From Fasciola hepatica (lineage: Eukaryota > Platyhelminthes > Trematoda > Plagiorchiida > Fasciolidae): DNA of 64,000 nt. Position numbers and translations under genes: made by a program. The stretch covers positions 4,960,001 through 5,024,000 of the forward strand of contig CANUEZ040000107.1 in the NCBI GenBank assembly GCA_948099385.1. Direction: 5' to 3'. Below the pieces are notes generated by a model that saw only the letters and a program-made list of their open reading frames with translations, was not told where the DNA came from and made no database searches. Of the stretch, positions 1 to 9,372 are shown piece after piece. Numbering within the stretch: position 1 is the first letter of the stretch; every line of letters begins with the position of its first letter.

Positions 1-460
1 CCCGTCTAAAAACCTTCACTAGGTGGACGCATTGATAGAGTACCCGGGATTTCTCTCGACGGTGGGAGAAGTTGTTGCACCCCGTTGGGAACTACTGTCC
101 GACAAAGGAATCTGCCGCGTCAGCATCCCGTTTGTTCCATTGGGTACTTGGAGCTAAGGACTGAATCCGAAAAGCAGATCGACAACAAAGCACCAACGAA
201 GTCAAGACGGAATGCGCGCAACACTCAGGTCTCACGTGACAGATCAGAAGGAGTTCCTTCACGGGTGCTTCGGTCACTTCTCCATGCTGGGTTAATGCTC
301 CACTACATTTTGAGTTAGACTTTTGGTTCAAAGGGTCCAGTTAGGGTTGCCGAAGAAGAAGCTATTCTGTGGTGTGGGAAGCATCCTACTATAATCCTCT
401 TCCAGCACCGTTCTTGCCAATGTCATTGATAACTTCTCCTCTTTCCCCCCTTTAATTAGG
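1..460. other. No gene recognised
   Basis: I see no recognisable coding sequence, repeat or RNA gene here. Short open frames on both strands overlap each other and resemble no family. The segment lies directly 5' of the endonuclease start of LINE copy A1, so it may contain that element's 5' untranslated region. This is inference from position only. Confidence 0.4.
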
Positions 461-985
461 ATTGATACAAAATACCACGGGTTATTGCAGCTCTTACGAA
501 AACAGTAGTTCAGGAGTAGGGCATAAGTCGGAAAAACTTCTCAAGCCTACAATTTTGCTTTGTTCAGCCGTATTCAACATTCGAACATTATGTCAGATAC
601 AGCAAAAGGTTGCCCTCGCTGAAACTCTTGAAACTTTCAAAGTAGATGTGCGCTACGTCTCCAGAATGAACATAAAAAACCCCACTTCTGTTATCACCTT
701 TCGCGTCCCAGATAAAGACCTCAGTCCCTCACTCGACTTTTCGCTTTTCGGATGATCCGGTTTCTATTGCTTATGACCAGACCGGTGTTGAGATCACCCT
801 GAGCACGAAAGCTGAGTGTACACTCCTATTATGGGCTCCGATCAACAGTCGACTGTAGGCAGTTCAGTTGGACGGTTCTGGGCGCGGCAACAACAACAGA
901 CTGACACATCGATACTTTTTCGTCGTATCTGTGTGCCGACTGCTGTGTTCGGAAGCACCGGAGAACGCAATGTAACAGATCTGTT
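461..985 (+). pseudogene. RTE-like LINE copy A1: endonuclease, N-terminal part
   Basis: This is a decayed fragment of the apurinic-type endonuclease domain of a non-LTR retrotransposon. The first part (about 540-700) reads FNIRTLCQIQQKVALAETLE, a typical start of such endonucleases. A related stretch occurs in the minus-strand copy A3 near 29380-29450. After a stop the homology continues in other frames to about 950, again parallel to copy A3 (a VNS/INSRL stretch, then FVVSV). The protein breaks off near 985 and the domain resumes near 4620, so a block of about 3.6 kb is inserted. Several stops and frameshifts make it non-functional. The clade assignment is from general recall of RTE-type endonucleases. 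Confidence 0.6.
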
Positions 986-1430
986 TATAAGCACGTTAGT
1001 AAACACCCACGAAACCGGACAAGCAAACAAGTGAATTTGAAAAGAGAAGTTAGAATCACAATATTGCACGATTTACGTCCAGGACGATTTTGCTGCATTT
1101 CTACACAGTGCATACTACAGACAAAAGTTAGTGTGACAGTCTACACATGATCGAAAGCATGACAACAGAATTACGAATGTGTGTCTCACCATGGTAAGCA
1201 CAATGTCACATGCAGTTCGTTCTGTTTGCACAGCGTTGGTTTCCATCGCTCAACTGCTATCGCTTCAGCCAGTCGAAGCAGCTTCGTGTTTTCCGTTCTA
1301 CAAACCACCCGAAACGCTTTTTCTTTCTCAACTTGGTGTTGCGTCATCAATAAGTGTTGAGCTATTGATTAAGATGGTGTCTTATCAGTTCGTCGGTCGT
1401 TGGTGTTTGGTGTGTTAGGATCAGTTTCGC
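986..1430. other. Left part of the block inserted in LINE A1
   Basis: This stretch lies between the broken LINE endonuclease and the 3' end of the minus-strand Penelope-like element. I recognise no protein in it. It probably belongs to the inserted block, perhaps the Penelope 3' untranslated region, but the boundary cannot be fixed by eye. Confidence 0.3.
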
Positions 1431-3141
1431 GTTGAATCCAGTCGGGAATATGATCCAAGATCCGATTACGTAACAGCCTTTCTGTTGGACCAACCCAGGT
1501 GAATCCACACCCAAATTCGAACGGGTATATCACGTGTGATGTGGTGTACAGAGATAGGCGTTCTTTATTCGACAGAATTGGTATGCCTTTTGTGCGGAAA
1601 ATGATTTTTGGTTGGGCGGCACAATAAGTTCGTGCAACAGCTGACCTTAACCGTCTTCCCAGCATTTGGGTGACGAATGGGAGACACGTTGTGACCTCCA
1701 TTCGTGGTAGTGGTATAGTGTTTGATTTCACAGGCCTTGTGATGCTGTCTGTCGATGAATGCATCCGGATATCCGTTGCTTTGTATCGCCGTTCGAATGA
1801 GACTGAGTTCATCAGCCTCTGTGCCGTCCGTACATATCCGTCTAATTCAGTTGAAAAGGGTGCGAACTAGACGGCGCTTGCAGGATATGGGCGCATAGCT
1901 TGCAAAATGTAAATAGTGGCCTGTTCACGTTTTCTTGTGGTTGACTGACCTTGGGATTGACCCATCGGGTGTCCGTGTTAGTTTGAAATCCAGGAAGTTT
2001 AAGGTATTATTCATCTAGGTTTCCATAATGAAATGGATGCTAGGATGTAGTTTACTTAGTTTTGCCTGTTCTTTGTTGTCCGTTATGATCAAAGTGTCAT
2101 CGACGTATCTTCTGTAGAGTTCAGCTTTTGTAGAAGTTTTGTGACATTTCTTTCCCAAATATGCCATGAACAAATCAGCCAGTACCGGTCCCAATGGACC
2201 CCCCATTGCTACTCCAGCGACCTGCCTGTATGCTTTCCCTTGGAACGAAAAGGAGACATTTGTAGTGCATAGCAGTAACACTCGTTCAAGTATGGGTGTG
2301 AGTAGACGCACCGGCAACCGGTTCTCTTCCATATGATCACAGATTAGCTGTATAACTTCACGGACTGGCACGTTTGTAAATAAAGACTCGAAGTCAAACG
2401 AAGCCATAAATTTTCCATTGATATTCAAGTTTTCCAGTGAATCCACCATTTCGAAAGTATCTTTTACAGAAAATTTGGCCAGTGAGCGTTCGACCGGTTC
2501 GAGGATAGAAACTAACCATTTGGCCAGTTGATGTTGAGGGGAGTTTCTCATGGAGAGAATCGGCCTCGGGGGAACACCTGGTTTGTGTAATCTTGGTAAG
2601 CCATACATTTGTGGGGTTTGGCATGTCTTTGTCCTCAGTTTACGAGCTGTACTGTCATTTATTAAATGTCCTTCGAGGAGGAATTGCATCTCAGATCTTA
2701 TCTGTCGTTGCATTTTATTCGGATCATCACAGTTCTTCTCCTTCCTGAATTGGCTGACATCATTTAAAACCGGTTGCATTTTTCTCCCATAGTCGGATTT
2801 ATCTATTAGCACTACTCCAGATCCCTTATCGGGGCGCAAAATAACCAAGTCACTTCGTGACTGAAGGTCTTTTAGAGCTGAGAGATATCTCGGTTACGGT
2901 AGTGTGTTTTCTTGAAGGGAGTTATTCGGTATTGACGTCCCAAGTCCACGAGTTTAGCTTTGAACCAGTTTTCAGCATCGGTAGAGGATGGTTTGAGGGT
3001 TCTCAGTTGTTGGTGTAAGTACTCAAACAGTGCTTGTGCTTCCAGGTTGTTCAGTTTCCTTGGAGGTATTAAGAAACGAAGTCCGCATGATAGAGCTTCG
3101 GTCTCGGTTTGGTTGAGTTGCACAGTTGCATCCAGATGCAT
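1431..3141 (-). pseudogene. Penelope-like element: RT plus GIY-YIG-type endonuclease, degraded
   Basis: Read on the minus strand this is a Penelope-like retroelement coding region. The N-terminal part (3141-2872) is followed, after a break, by a long RT frame (2848-2015) with DKGSGVV, GLPRLHKP, FDFESLFTNVP, GVAMGGPLGP and the catalytic YVDD box. Thumb sequence with in-frame stops follows from 2015 to about 1812. The C-terminal frame (1812-1370) carries the degenerate GIY-YIG-like region typical of the family (IYPFEFGCGFTWVG, then RILDHIPDW). RT makes the cDNA and the endonuclease nicks the target. Stops at the domain junctions show that this copy is dead. An inverted partial copy abuts its 5' end at 3131-3406. 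Confidence 0.85.
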
Positions 3142-3406
3142 TCATCGACAGACAGCATCACAAGGCCTGTGAAATCAAACACTATACCACTACCACAACT
3201 GGAGGTCACAATGTGTCTCCCACTCAAGGGTGATGACGTCAGCCAAATACTGGGAAGACGGTTAAGGTCAGCTGTTGCACGAACTTATTGTGCCGCCCAA
3301 CCAAAAATCATTTTCCGCACAAAAGGCATACCAATTCTGTCGAATAAAGAACGCCCATCGCTGTACACCACATCACACGTGATATACCCGTTCGAATTTG
3401 GGTGTG
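3131..3406 (+). repeat. Inverted partial copy of the Penelope 3' region
   Basis: About 276 bp in plus orientation repeat the reverse complement of roughly 1510-1775 of the adjacent Penelope-like element, with only scattered differences. The shared translation includes MHSSTDSITRPVKSNT and HVIYPFEFGCG. It starts at the 5' end of the minus-strand RT reading frame, so the element begins with an inverted piece of its own 3' portion. Penelope elements are known for such partial tandem or inverted copies (pseudo-LTRs). Homology stops at 3406/1510. Confidence 0.8.
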
Positions 3407-4615
3407 GAGTTGTGTTGAATCCTCCCGCTAGCTTCCTTTGTCTGTTTTTTGTCCCGAGGACCGAAATCGGGTTCTGCTGTTCATATACGGAGAGCATAAC
3501 GGGGTATGGCATATCGTTCGATCTCTCAATTTCCCCTTTATTAGGTGTGTCTATGATTAGTGACAGCGTTGAGTCTATCGATCATGATCTCGGAGTTCCC
3601 AAATCCTACAGTCTAAAAAATCAATGGGGGAAACTGTTATCTCATCAGAACATTCTAATGGACTAACTGGTAGTACCAGAACAGAGGAATTCCACTTTGA
3701 GCAGCTGTTATTTTCGTTGCCGTCTGCTGTAACTATGGCAACTATAGTAGTCATATACGACTACCACTTTCCAACCAAACAAGGACAATCATGAATACCA
3801 GATAATCGATAATGAATAATACCAAGGGTCATGCTACTAATCAGTCTAATTCCTCTATGGCTCTCACAAAAGAATCTAGCGTTCTTAACTTGCAAATCAG
3901 TACCATTATGAATTCACATCATACCTTAGGGTACTGTAAACGTCTGTAGGACATCCAGGAAGTTTGGTCCTACTCTTGAAGATAGACCAAAATATCCGAT
4001 TCCCTTAAGCAGATGTGGGTCTGCTCAGATAACTCATTTCTCGTTTCGAAAGGTCGGGTGAAATGTAACTGCACTGCTTCACTAGGTTGCATTGTGGAAG
4101 ATTACCTATTAAGGTGGACCAGCCTAATATTTCCGTCAACCAGTAGTGCACAACGGTTTGTTCCAGGACATTCACTTGTGGAAACGGGACAAGCATCAAG
4201 AAAAGTATAGTCAAGTAAGACAATATGATCCATCATGCAGTGTGTTTTGTACCGTCTCACTAGATCTAGTGAGAACCCAACTCTGCAATATTGTGGTTCT
4301 AACTTCTTTTCAGATCATCTTCTGGCAAGCGCAAACAGTACTTGGTCGAGTACGGTCAAGCATGGCCGTTCAGCAGTAACGAATCAACAAGCACGTGCGG
4401 CTGAGTGCCAGTGTCTGGTTGGTTAGAGCAAGCCGTCCGTGGCATGGGTAAAATCACGGATGTGCGTACGTGTGCGTGCGTGTGTGACTAGCCGTGGCAT
4501 CGAACATGTGTCAACAGTTAAACGGTCAATGACGGTGCGTGTGTGTGAGGCTGTCTGATGCGTAAGTGACTATTGGAACCGACACAACATACACTGTCCG
4601 TAGCTCCTCTGAGGC
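3407..4615. other. Unassigned sequence inside LINE A1
   Basis: This part of the inserted block has no protein family I can name. Short frames at 3407-3666 continue from the Penelope fragment without matching it. A GT-rich simple stretch lies at about 4458-4550. The LINE endonuclease resumes just after this segment. Confidence 0.35.
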
Positions 4616-5225
4616 TAAGGGTAGCAGACTAGCGGGTATGTCTGAGCTGCTTCGAAGCATGAGTTTATCAGACACGGTGGTCATTGCTAGGGTTTTCCAA
4701 CGCCCAAGTTTGCCGTTTGGGGGATTCGAAAGGCATATTGGAGGCCCGTTTGCGATTCAGATGTGCTTTGGTTACATACTAATTCTGATGATTACGATGT
4801 TCTGCTATAAGAAACGACAGTGATTCACATGGTACTCTCTTACGCGTTCACAACGTTTGGCTCAGGTTGACCATATTGTCATTGGTCACCACTGGCATGG
4901 ATCAGTTAGAGATTATCGTTCATTTCAATCTACACCTGTGTACTCAGATCACAGCTTGGTACGTGCTCGTTTCTGTTTATGTCTCGTCCGAGGTCGCACC
5001 AATGCAAGTCATCCATCCTGCCCAGTTGCTTCTAGATGCTACTTGACGACGTGCTTCTCAGACAGACCTCTCTGCACTTTTATCGGTGCAGTCGCACGTC
5101 GAGGGCCCAAACGAACACTGACAAATCAAGAAGCATTGTATGCAGATTCCGATGCCACACAAGACTCTGGTTCATGTAGCCTATACAAACGATGGATATT
5201 TTCAGCATCAGTTGCACTATGAGAT
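4616..5225 (+). pseudogene. RTE-like LINE copy A1: endonuclease, C-terminal part
   Basis: The endonuclease continues after the inserted block. ELLRSMSLSDTVV (near 4640-4685) leads into a damaged core motif and then FERHIGGPFAI, matching ASERHTGGPFGI in copy A3. A further part from 4857 reads VDHIVIGHHWHGSVRDYRSF and STPVYSDHSLVRARF, the C-terminal endonuclease block with the conserved SDH triplet. Frameshifts separate the pieces. Antisense remnants of the same block lie at about 24880-25010 in copy A2. Confidence 0.7.
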
Positions 5226-5938
5226 GCTCCCAGGTCCGTCCGTCCGGATATTACATTCAGTGAAGTTCGTAAATCTCTCAAATGCCAACTGAGCCTGAAA
5301 AATGACCATGAGCAGTAACGGACGGCGGAATCTGGAGAAATTGATAAGCCTGCGTCTACTGGCATTAGCGGTAGTCTTCACCGTTTGATTAGAGGTACCG
5401 GTCCACGTAAGCCAGGTGTACTTGAGTTAATCAAGAAATCCGCCTACACACTGGTTCACTCGCAGGGATGTCGTCTAGACCGCTGAGCGGGGCATTTTAA
5501 AGGACAATTCAGTTAGTCTACCTCTACAGCGGACCTTTCGAATATACCTGCAAAAAAACGATGCAGGTAAATATCACTCCTACATCAGAAATGGAGGTCA
5601 TCCGAAAGGTAAGTTACTTGAAAAGGCACAAAGCTGATGGACCGGATGGGTTGTCTCCGTACTTCTCCAAGGATAAAGGCGAAGCTCTGGTTTCGGAGTT
5701 AGCAAAACCCCTCCGATTAATGCGGGATAGTGAGCAGATTCCCGGGAATGGTGTAAACCGGAGGTTATGCCCACTTACGAAGAAATTTATTGGCCTTCTT
5801 GTCAAAACTACGGAGGAATCAGTTAGGTAAGTCTCGCATCCAAATTGCTCACCGGGCTTATTCCTCACCGATTATCCAGCTCGCGTGAAATGCGTACACT
5901 TGAGAATCAAGCCGCTTTGACATCCGGTAGGGGTTGCA
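5226..5938 (+). pseudogene. RTE-like LINE copy A1: linker and RT N-terminal part
   Basis: Between endonuclease and RT palm the element is badly worn. The frame 5561-5830 contains the conserved RT entry LKRHKADGPDGLSPYF, where the GPDGL box is typical of non-LTR RTs. The segment that should carry the conserved PI-x-K box is damaged. After 5830 the frame is lost until the palm domain. Copy A2 preserves the missing part better, at 24123-24000. Confidence 0.65.
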
Positions 5939-6645
5939 TTGAGTACATCTTTTCTCAATGACATACCTCAGAGCACGGGCACATGTTCCGTAGGTCCACA
6001 ATCTGTCTTTCTTGATCTGAAAGTGGCGTTCGATTCGGTGGACTGGCGCTGCCAGAGAAATTTATTTTTCTTTTCCAGTCATTGTATGCGAACAGCCGAG
6101 TTCGTGCTTACGGCGATCTTTCACCTGAGTTCACCATGAGCAGTGGTGTTCATCAGGGTTGCTCTGTTTCGCCCTTCCTCTTCAGTTTTGCAGTCGAAAT
6201 GATTCTCGACACAGCCCTATTCTCGTGTGAAAATAGCGGCATAGATCTTTGCTCAGGCAGTAAACTGTCGGACCTGGAATATGCGGATAATATCGTTCTT
6301 CTGAATGAAGATCCAGGTAAGCTACAAGCTTTCTTAGATAGCCTAAACAACAGCGTAGCAATGTGTAGAGCGCGTTTTGCATCTTCAAAGTGTAAAATGC
6401 TGTTGCAGAACTGGGTTGGCGCTACACCAAACCTCTTCTTTGCACGGCAAGCTGTAGCTGGAGTGGATAAATTTTGTTATCTGGGCAGTTACATTTTACC
6501 AGATGGTCAGATGTCGAATGAAGTGTCATCGCGTATACAGAAGGCGTGTTTGGCTTTTGCCAATCACAATCATGTGTGGCACTGGCATGACATCCGGTTG
6601 TTTATCAAGGATGCAGTGTACAGTCTGCCCACAAGATTCGGCTGA
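5939..6645 (+). pseudogene. RTE-like LINE copy A1: reverse transcriptase palm
   Basis: Two overlapping frames carry the RT palm. The first holds FLDLKVAFDSVDW (motif A). The second, 6082-6645, holds SSGVHQGCSVSPFLF (motif B), LEYADNIVLLNEDP (motif C, with YADN instead of YADD) and the thumb KCKMLLQNW. The segment is nearly identical to copy A2 (minus strand, 23341-23910), so the two share a recent source. RT would copy LINE RNA at the target site; this copy is broken by frameshifts. Confidence 0.8.
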
Positions 6646-7204
6646 ACAAGTGCAAACAACGCTGCCTCCGATCTTCTGATTGACAGCGTTCACTACGATT
6701 TCCGTCGCTAAACAGCAGTACCTACTGTACATTTTTGGCTTGGAATTTGGTAGTATAGACAGGAATTCAACCGTCTTGCAGGATTTCAATCAAAATGAGT
6801 TTATCCAGAACTTTCTGGACGGACTGTACACCACGGTGGTTATATCCGTTCCTTTATGTGACTCAGAAACGCGGCCGTTGAGGGTAGTAGATAGACGAAG
6901 ACTGTCGATGTCTGAACATCGATAACTCCACAGTATTTCTCGAATATGGTGAAAACAGCGGATCAGCAACGCGGACAAGACGACAACGGTGAAGACGGAT
7001 TGAAATTCGGATATACTTACTCCATTGTAACCGCACTGCAGCTCTCGTTTCCCATTGTTACCCTCGAAGTCAGTCTTCGACCCTAGTGTGATTTCGCCTG
7101 CTTTGTCCACTTCGCCCACTTGGAACGCGTAAGGCCAACTGAGAGACCCGCCTCTGTTCGCTGGTCTTGTTAAAGATCACCTCTCAGTCACCTGCTTCAG
7201 TCAC
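6646..7204. pseudogene. RTE-like LINE copy A1: worn C-terminal region
   Basis: The region between the RT thumb and the C-terminal block shows short echoes of the family consensus. Around 6840-6900 the plus strand reads CDSETRPLRVVDRRRLS, equivalent to CGSETWPIRVDARRKLS in copies A2 and A3. No frame is open for long. It is part of the dead A1 copy. Confidence 0.5.
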
Positions 7205-7651
7205 ATGATGGTTACTGAGCCTCATAGCTCCGGCCACGACAAGGTCGAGTCCACGTGCGCAATTGTGGACGCACATTATGGTGTGATGCACAGACGACAA
7301 GCGCACGGCGAGACCACCTATGCGAAAGGTGTAAGGGTGATTGATGCGTCGGCCTTCAGACCATTCAGGAGGAAATCTCAGACAACCAATTCGGTGGCAT
7401 TTCCCAATAATTCTGATCTAATTTCGAAACGATGTAGAAAATGTTGTGGTGGTCAGTCACTGGAACAGATACCGAGTTCAGAAAGGTTAAGGTGGCTGCG
7501 ACACGTGTTACGCATGCTCATCGATAGTCTTCCTCGGCATGTGGGGTTCTCCGAGGCAGGTCAATGTGGTCAGTCCATGACACGGCGGAAAGGTATGGAA
7601 ACATTGACCAGTAGAGTCGTTCAGGTAGGACGTGTCAGACTCCCGGGTTGA
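7205..7651 (+). pseudogene. RTE-like LINE copy A1: C-terminal tail
   Basis: The open frame ends with the C-terminal signature of this LINE family: SERLRWLRHVLRM, then GQSMTRRKGMETLTSR and VGRVRLPG. The corresponding tail in copy A2 (minus strand, 17233-17418) reads RGGQSMTWQKGMKALNS. The start at 7205 is only the first Met and is not a biological start. The LINE 3' untranslated region probably follows 7651. Confidence 0.7.
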
Positions 7652-8299
7652 GGTTTTCAGGACGTTAAGCACTTTCCAAAACTGGTAAGAGCCTTGCAGT
7701 GTAGACATTGGTTTTTACTACAACCCCAATTCCCACTTCTGGCATTTATGCAGTCCATTTTCCTGTACGCGACTCACGATCGACCACGTCAGGCGATCCA
7801 CACACAGACCGCCAATCATACGCACGTACCCACACAGCCATTTCTATTTTTGATCTAAGGTGTTCGGTTCAGAAAGTCACACGCGCGGTTAAACCGTTTC
7901 AATCACATACACACGCATACTACTGACAGTTGATTCATATCCCGCCCATGCCTGGACACACACACACAAGGCTGACGCCAGTCATACTCCAGCCCAGACG
8001 GCACTGACCAATCAAACACAGGCCTTTCGTGACCTGTTCCCATTGCACATTTGCCTTGCACTTCCACTAACACGTGACTGACTCGCGTGCCCGCCTACCT
8101 GTTTGCGCCCATGCTAACACGCTTGTGCTGTATACTTCTGACTAGTCCGAGCAATGCACATTACCAGGCCGACTCGACCTAGTGTCTTTCTCGCGACTTA
8201 AACGGTGGGGCGCATAAGGAATACAAGTTCCGCCAGTCTTTGCCTACAAACACCCTATGTAAAGGTGGGTTGGAGATGTTTTCTAGCTTCAATTAAATT
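7652..8299. other. Probable LINE 3' UTR, AC-rich
   Basis: No protein is recognisable. The stretch is rich in short AC-type runs (about 7795-7985) and follows the C-terminus of LINE copy A1, so a 3' untranslated region is the simplest reading. No poly-A or terminal microsatellite clearly marks its end. Confidence 0.35.
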
Positions 8300-8765
8300 G
8301 GGCGCTTGATTGCGGCTGGAGGCGCGATCGCGGAGCAGATGACACCAGGAATCGTGATAACCAGAGCAGCTTTCGCCAACCTGTGACGCTTGTGGCGCTG
8401 CCACGATATCCGTTCCCTGAGGGATGCAGCAGCGTGTAACACACCGCATTACGGTTGCGAAATCTGACCATTCTGCGCTGAGGATTTTTCGTATCCGACA
8501 ATCAACGTCTCCGAAGCGTTTCCTGCGTCTGACAGTAACACTGAGAGTAATAACGAGGTTCGTCATCGTGTGTCGGGTGTGGATAGCCGCTGTCTACGCG
8601 AAATATTAACCACACCCCCGGCTCAAGCGGCTCGGGCATGTTCTGCGTATGCTTGCAAATCGTCTGTTTCAGTTTATCCAACCACTAACCTCGCATTTCT
8701 ATGCTCTGGTTTCGGTTGCTACCTTCCAGCATCGTCTAGTAAACATTTACCTTTCCGTACTCCGT
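8300..8765 (+). pseudogene. Fragment of a second RTE-like LINE C-terminus
   Basis: Strongly decayed plus-strand LINE tail. Around 8405-8430 the CHDIRSLRD stretch resembles the WHDIR block of the A family, EVRH follows near 8555, and RLKRLGHVLRMLANRL (near 8625-8670) is the family's WLGHVLRM box. About 60 bp after that (8690-8755) recur in diverged form near 17055-17110, so this may be a dispersed 3' end. Too mutated to translate. Confidence 0.5.
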
Positions 8766-9372
8766 TCGCGCACGCTAGGCTTGCAAAAACCAAATTCACA
8801 AATGGTTGTAAGAACTATCGAGAAATTAGAGATCGTATGAAGCGCCGGTTTGATAACAATATTTAGAGAAGAAAATGAATATGGGAATACTCGAGTCGGA
8901 ACACATGGAAAAACAGTGATGACGAACAATAATAATCGTCTGTGCTGGATTCGAACAGATGACTGAGAGGGCACTCACTGGCAATGAGCAGTAACGTTAC
9001 CGATCTCCCGAGCATCAACGTCAATCAGACACTGTCCCGCGGACATGATTTTATATTTTCACCACTAGATAGGCACATGATAACGTGGATCCACTTAAAT
9101 AATAGTTCAACCAGCAAATTGGAATCCGAGGTGATTATACTAATTCAGATCCAATGGAAGAAAATAAAACGTGTGGCGCCCGCAACGTGATGTGATCTAA
9201 ACAGCGTAGTTGAATTGAGTAGAAAAAAGTGGATACAAATTTGTCAATGGACGCACAAAAATGGCAGTTTTGTGAATGGAGTTTAGTATTCATTGGGCAC
9301 GGAGAGCTGGGAGGGCGAAAGGGGGATGGGAACATGGCTCACAACGAACCAAATCTTTCTTCACAAGTTCAA
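8766..9372. other. 3' flank of the cathepsin L gene
   Basis: No coding sequence is seen. The segment lies immediately downstream of the cathepsin L stop codon (minus strand), so it should hold the 3' untranslated region and terminator. I found no unambiguous AATAAA signal in the first few hundred bases on the minus strand. Confidence 0.4.

Noticed and set aside
4235..4440. GGTTGGTTAGAGCAAGCC-like stretch as a tRNA gene
   Set aside because: Only an A-box-like string is present; no cloverleaf, anticodon arm or B box could be drawn.
6182..6388. Minus-strand frame with an identical counterpart at 23460-23666
   Set aside because: Antisense shadow of the LINE A reverse transcriptase in two copies.
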